DNA of 64,000 nt from a bacterium (Candidatus Blackallbacteria) CG13_big_fil_rev_8_21_14_2_50_49_14. GTDB taxonomy: Bacteria > Cyanobacteriota > Sericytochromatia > UBA7694. The stretch is from the NCBI GenBank assembly GCA_002783405.1, contig PFGG01000082.1, positions 1 through 64,000 on the forward strand, read 5' to 3'. The translations under genes were made by a program, and so were the position numbers. Below the pieces are notes generated by a model. It saw only the letters and a program-made list of their open reading frames with translations. It was not told the DNA's origin and did no database searches. Positions 62,733-64,000 of this stretch are shown here, in pieces (within the stretch, counting starts at the first letter, position 1; every line of letters starts with the position of its first letter).

Positions 62733-64000
62733 TTAAAATTTGCTCATGTCACTGAGGCCTGCGGCAAGAATATTGCCTTTTGTATCTAGAAAACAAACCG
62801 TGTATTGGTAAGACTTTCCTGTGACAAGCCCTCCCTCATCAAGATACGTTTTACTGGCTTTTTCCAAGGTCGCCAGTCTGATTACGGATTTAAAAATTTT
62901 CTCAGGCTCATTTCGGTAAATGGCAATCGATGTTGTTGCAGCCGGGGCCGAGGTCCAGGCCAGATTAAATCCAGTTGATTGAGCCGTGGCCGTGACTTTG
63001 CCTTCAAAAACAGGGGCCTCAAAAATCTGCTTCATTTCAAAATCCTTGGCTTGAGTGACCAAGGAATTTATCTGATTGACAAGCGTTTCTTTGGTGATCT
63101 GTTGCACATCCATGCCCATCATATAAAACGTATAAAACAATTCAGAATCTGAGAACATTTTTTTTAATAACTCGGTCGGGTTTGAAGCCAGCAGAGTCGT
63201 ATCGGCGAAACTTTTTTGCATCTGCTCAGAAAAGGGGACTGTGTTTTCTGCAAGGACCAGCAAAGTATAGTGAAGTTCCTCATATTGGCTGGGGGGAGTT
63301 TGCTTTCCAAGCCTTTCAATCAAAGTTTGAGCCGCACTTTTCATGGTCTGAAAGGATTGTAAATCTTTGATATTTGGCGAAAATGTGGATTTAACACTCA
63401 AATCTGATTTCCCTGTGATCGCCAGAGACAAAGGAGCCCAAACAGAATTGAGAAGTTTGGCGTATTCTTCTTCAGTCATGGGAGCTGAGGTGTTTTCTAA
63501 CTGGGCTTTTGCCTTTTTTCCAAGGCGTATCACTTCAAACTGAGTATCTACGAACTCCATCGATAGTTTTTGATACTGCTCAAGCGTGATGCCAAGGGAT
63601 TTATAATAATTTTCCATAATATTGTTAAGATCACTGATACTTGTGATTTTATTGGCTTCAAACTCTTGGCTAATTGCTTGGTACAGCTTGACTTCCCTTT
63701 GTAAGCCCTCCTGAAGCTTTTGATTCAGAGACTTGAATTCTTCGGGTACAGACATGCTGCTCAACTCTGCTAGAACTTTTTGGTCTACCTCTAAAATGGT
63801 TTTAAAAGCAGTGAGCAAAAGCGTTAACTCAGTGGAGGGTGAAGAGCTAGGGACCGTCTCAGGCGAACCAGAAGGGGAGGCTGAAGGCGCAATCATGGGC
63901 GTTGCGGTTGGGGCTGGGCCCATATTGGACGGCATACTGCTGGCTAAGGTTCGTGTATTTTGCACTATTTCTTTTTGATGGGATTGAAAGGCTTGGCTGT
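62733..64000 (-). CDS. Uncharacterised protein with Ser/Pro-rich linker and Fn3-like end (5' partial)
   Basis: The frame is open to the window edge. A GTG at 63965 is possible, but coding-like sequence (SHQKEIVQ) continues upstream of it, so the start probably lies outside. A Pro/Ser/Ala-rich linker (PTATPMIAPSASPSGSPET) leads into a helical domain of about 280 residues. The C-terminal ~90 residues look like a fibronectin-III-type sandwich (TGFNLAWTSAPAATTSIAIY, SYQYTVCFLDTKGN). This suggests a cell-surface protein. The function is unknown. Confidence 0.65.
   Translation of the reverse strand, partial: SQAFQSHQKEIVQNTRTLASSMPSNMGPAPTATPMIAPSASPSGSPETVPSSSPSTELTLLLTAFKTILEVDQKVLAELSSMSVPEEFKSLNQKLQEGLQREVKLYQAISQEFEANKITSISDLNNIMENYYKSLGITLEQYQKLSMEFVDTQFEVIRLGKKAKAQLENTSAPMTEEEYAKLLNSVWAPLSLAITGKSDLSVKSTFSPNIKDLQSFQTMKSAAQTLIERLGKQTPPSQYEELHYTLLVLAENTVPFSEQMQKSFADTTLLASNPTELLKKMFSDSELFYTFYMMGMDVQQITKETLVNQINSLVTQAKDFEMKQIFEAPVFEGKVTATAQSTGFNLAWTSAPAATTSIAIYRNEPEKIFKSVIRLATLEKASKTYLDEGGLVTGKSYQYTVCFLDTKGNILAAGLSDMSKF

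Overview
The window looks like chromosomal DNA from a free-living, probably Gram-negative bacterium of roughly even base composition. The signs are many lipoprotein and Sec signal peptides, a PilB/GspE-type ATPase, a MenH-like enzyme, a split glycine-cleavage P-protein (GcvPB), AckA/Pta and polyphosphate genes. TPR proteins, alpha/beta hydrolases and very large uncharacterised proteins are over-represented, and TTG/GTG starts are common. This fits an under-studied deep-branching lineage better than a model proteobacterium or firmicute; I cannot name the taxon from sequence alone. I see no rRNA, tRNA, CRISPR array, insertion sequence or prophage.

Layout. 1-3.1 kb: the end of a surface protein, a bidirectional terminator, and a compact leftward bacterial-microcompartment operon (BMC-T, BMC-H, BMC-P, CoA-acylating aldehyde dehydrogenase) with a recognisable promoter. 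3.1-10.2 kb: a Shedu-like (DUF4263) protein, a YgfZ-TPR fusion coupled to a secreted hydrolase, a TPR protein, and a MarR-MenH pair. 10.3-25 kb: gcvPB, the PPDK regulatory protein, a phytase-like secreted protein, a giant WGR/DUF4132 protein, a zinc-protease-like protein, a hydrolase, a Maf-N/YkgJ fusion and an HTH-PilB fusion. 25-30.2 kb: TPM-domain protein, Bcp peroxiredoxin, a TPR-like protein, a trigger-factor-like protein and a repeat-bearing partner. 30.3-33.7 kb: ackA-pta.

34-45.4 kb is a second-messenger region: a zinc-ribbon/class III cyclase/AAA/TPR protein, a beta-propeller protein with an internal cyclic-nucleotide domain, a repeat-rich lipoprotein, a coiled-coil protein and a small cyclic-nucleotide-binding protein. 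45.5-53.1 kb is rich in nucleic-acid enzymes: a SWIM/SNF2/pRiA4b-like operon with overlapping genes, a scramblase-like protein, a RelE/Phd toxin-antitoxin pair and RecQ. 53.1-55.1 kb holds a possible haem-binding secreted protein and a decayed coding stretch. 55.2-62.4 kb is a tightly packed phosphate/polyphosphate operon (SixA-like, Ppk, Ppx/GppA, unknown membrane protein, Na/Pi transporter). The window ends with a frameshifted gene remnant, a strong terminator and a leftward gene that runs off the edge.

How the parts may work together (inference): the shell operon would make acyl-CoA from a toxic aldehyde, and Pta-AckA could convert it to ATP if the acyl group is acetyl or propionyl. The cyclase and two cyclic-nucleotide-binding proteins look like a local signalling set. 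The 55-62 kb genes would link phosphate uptake to polyphosphate storage and breakdown.
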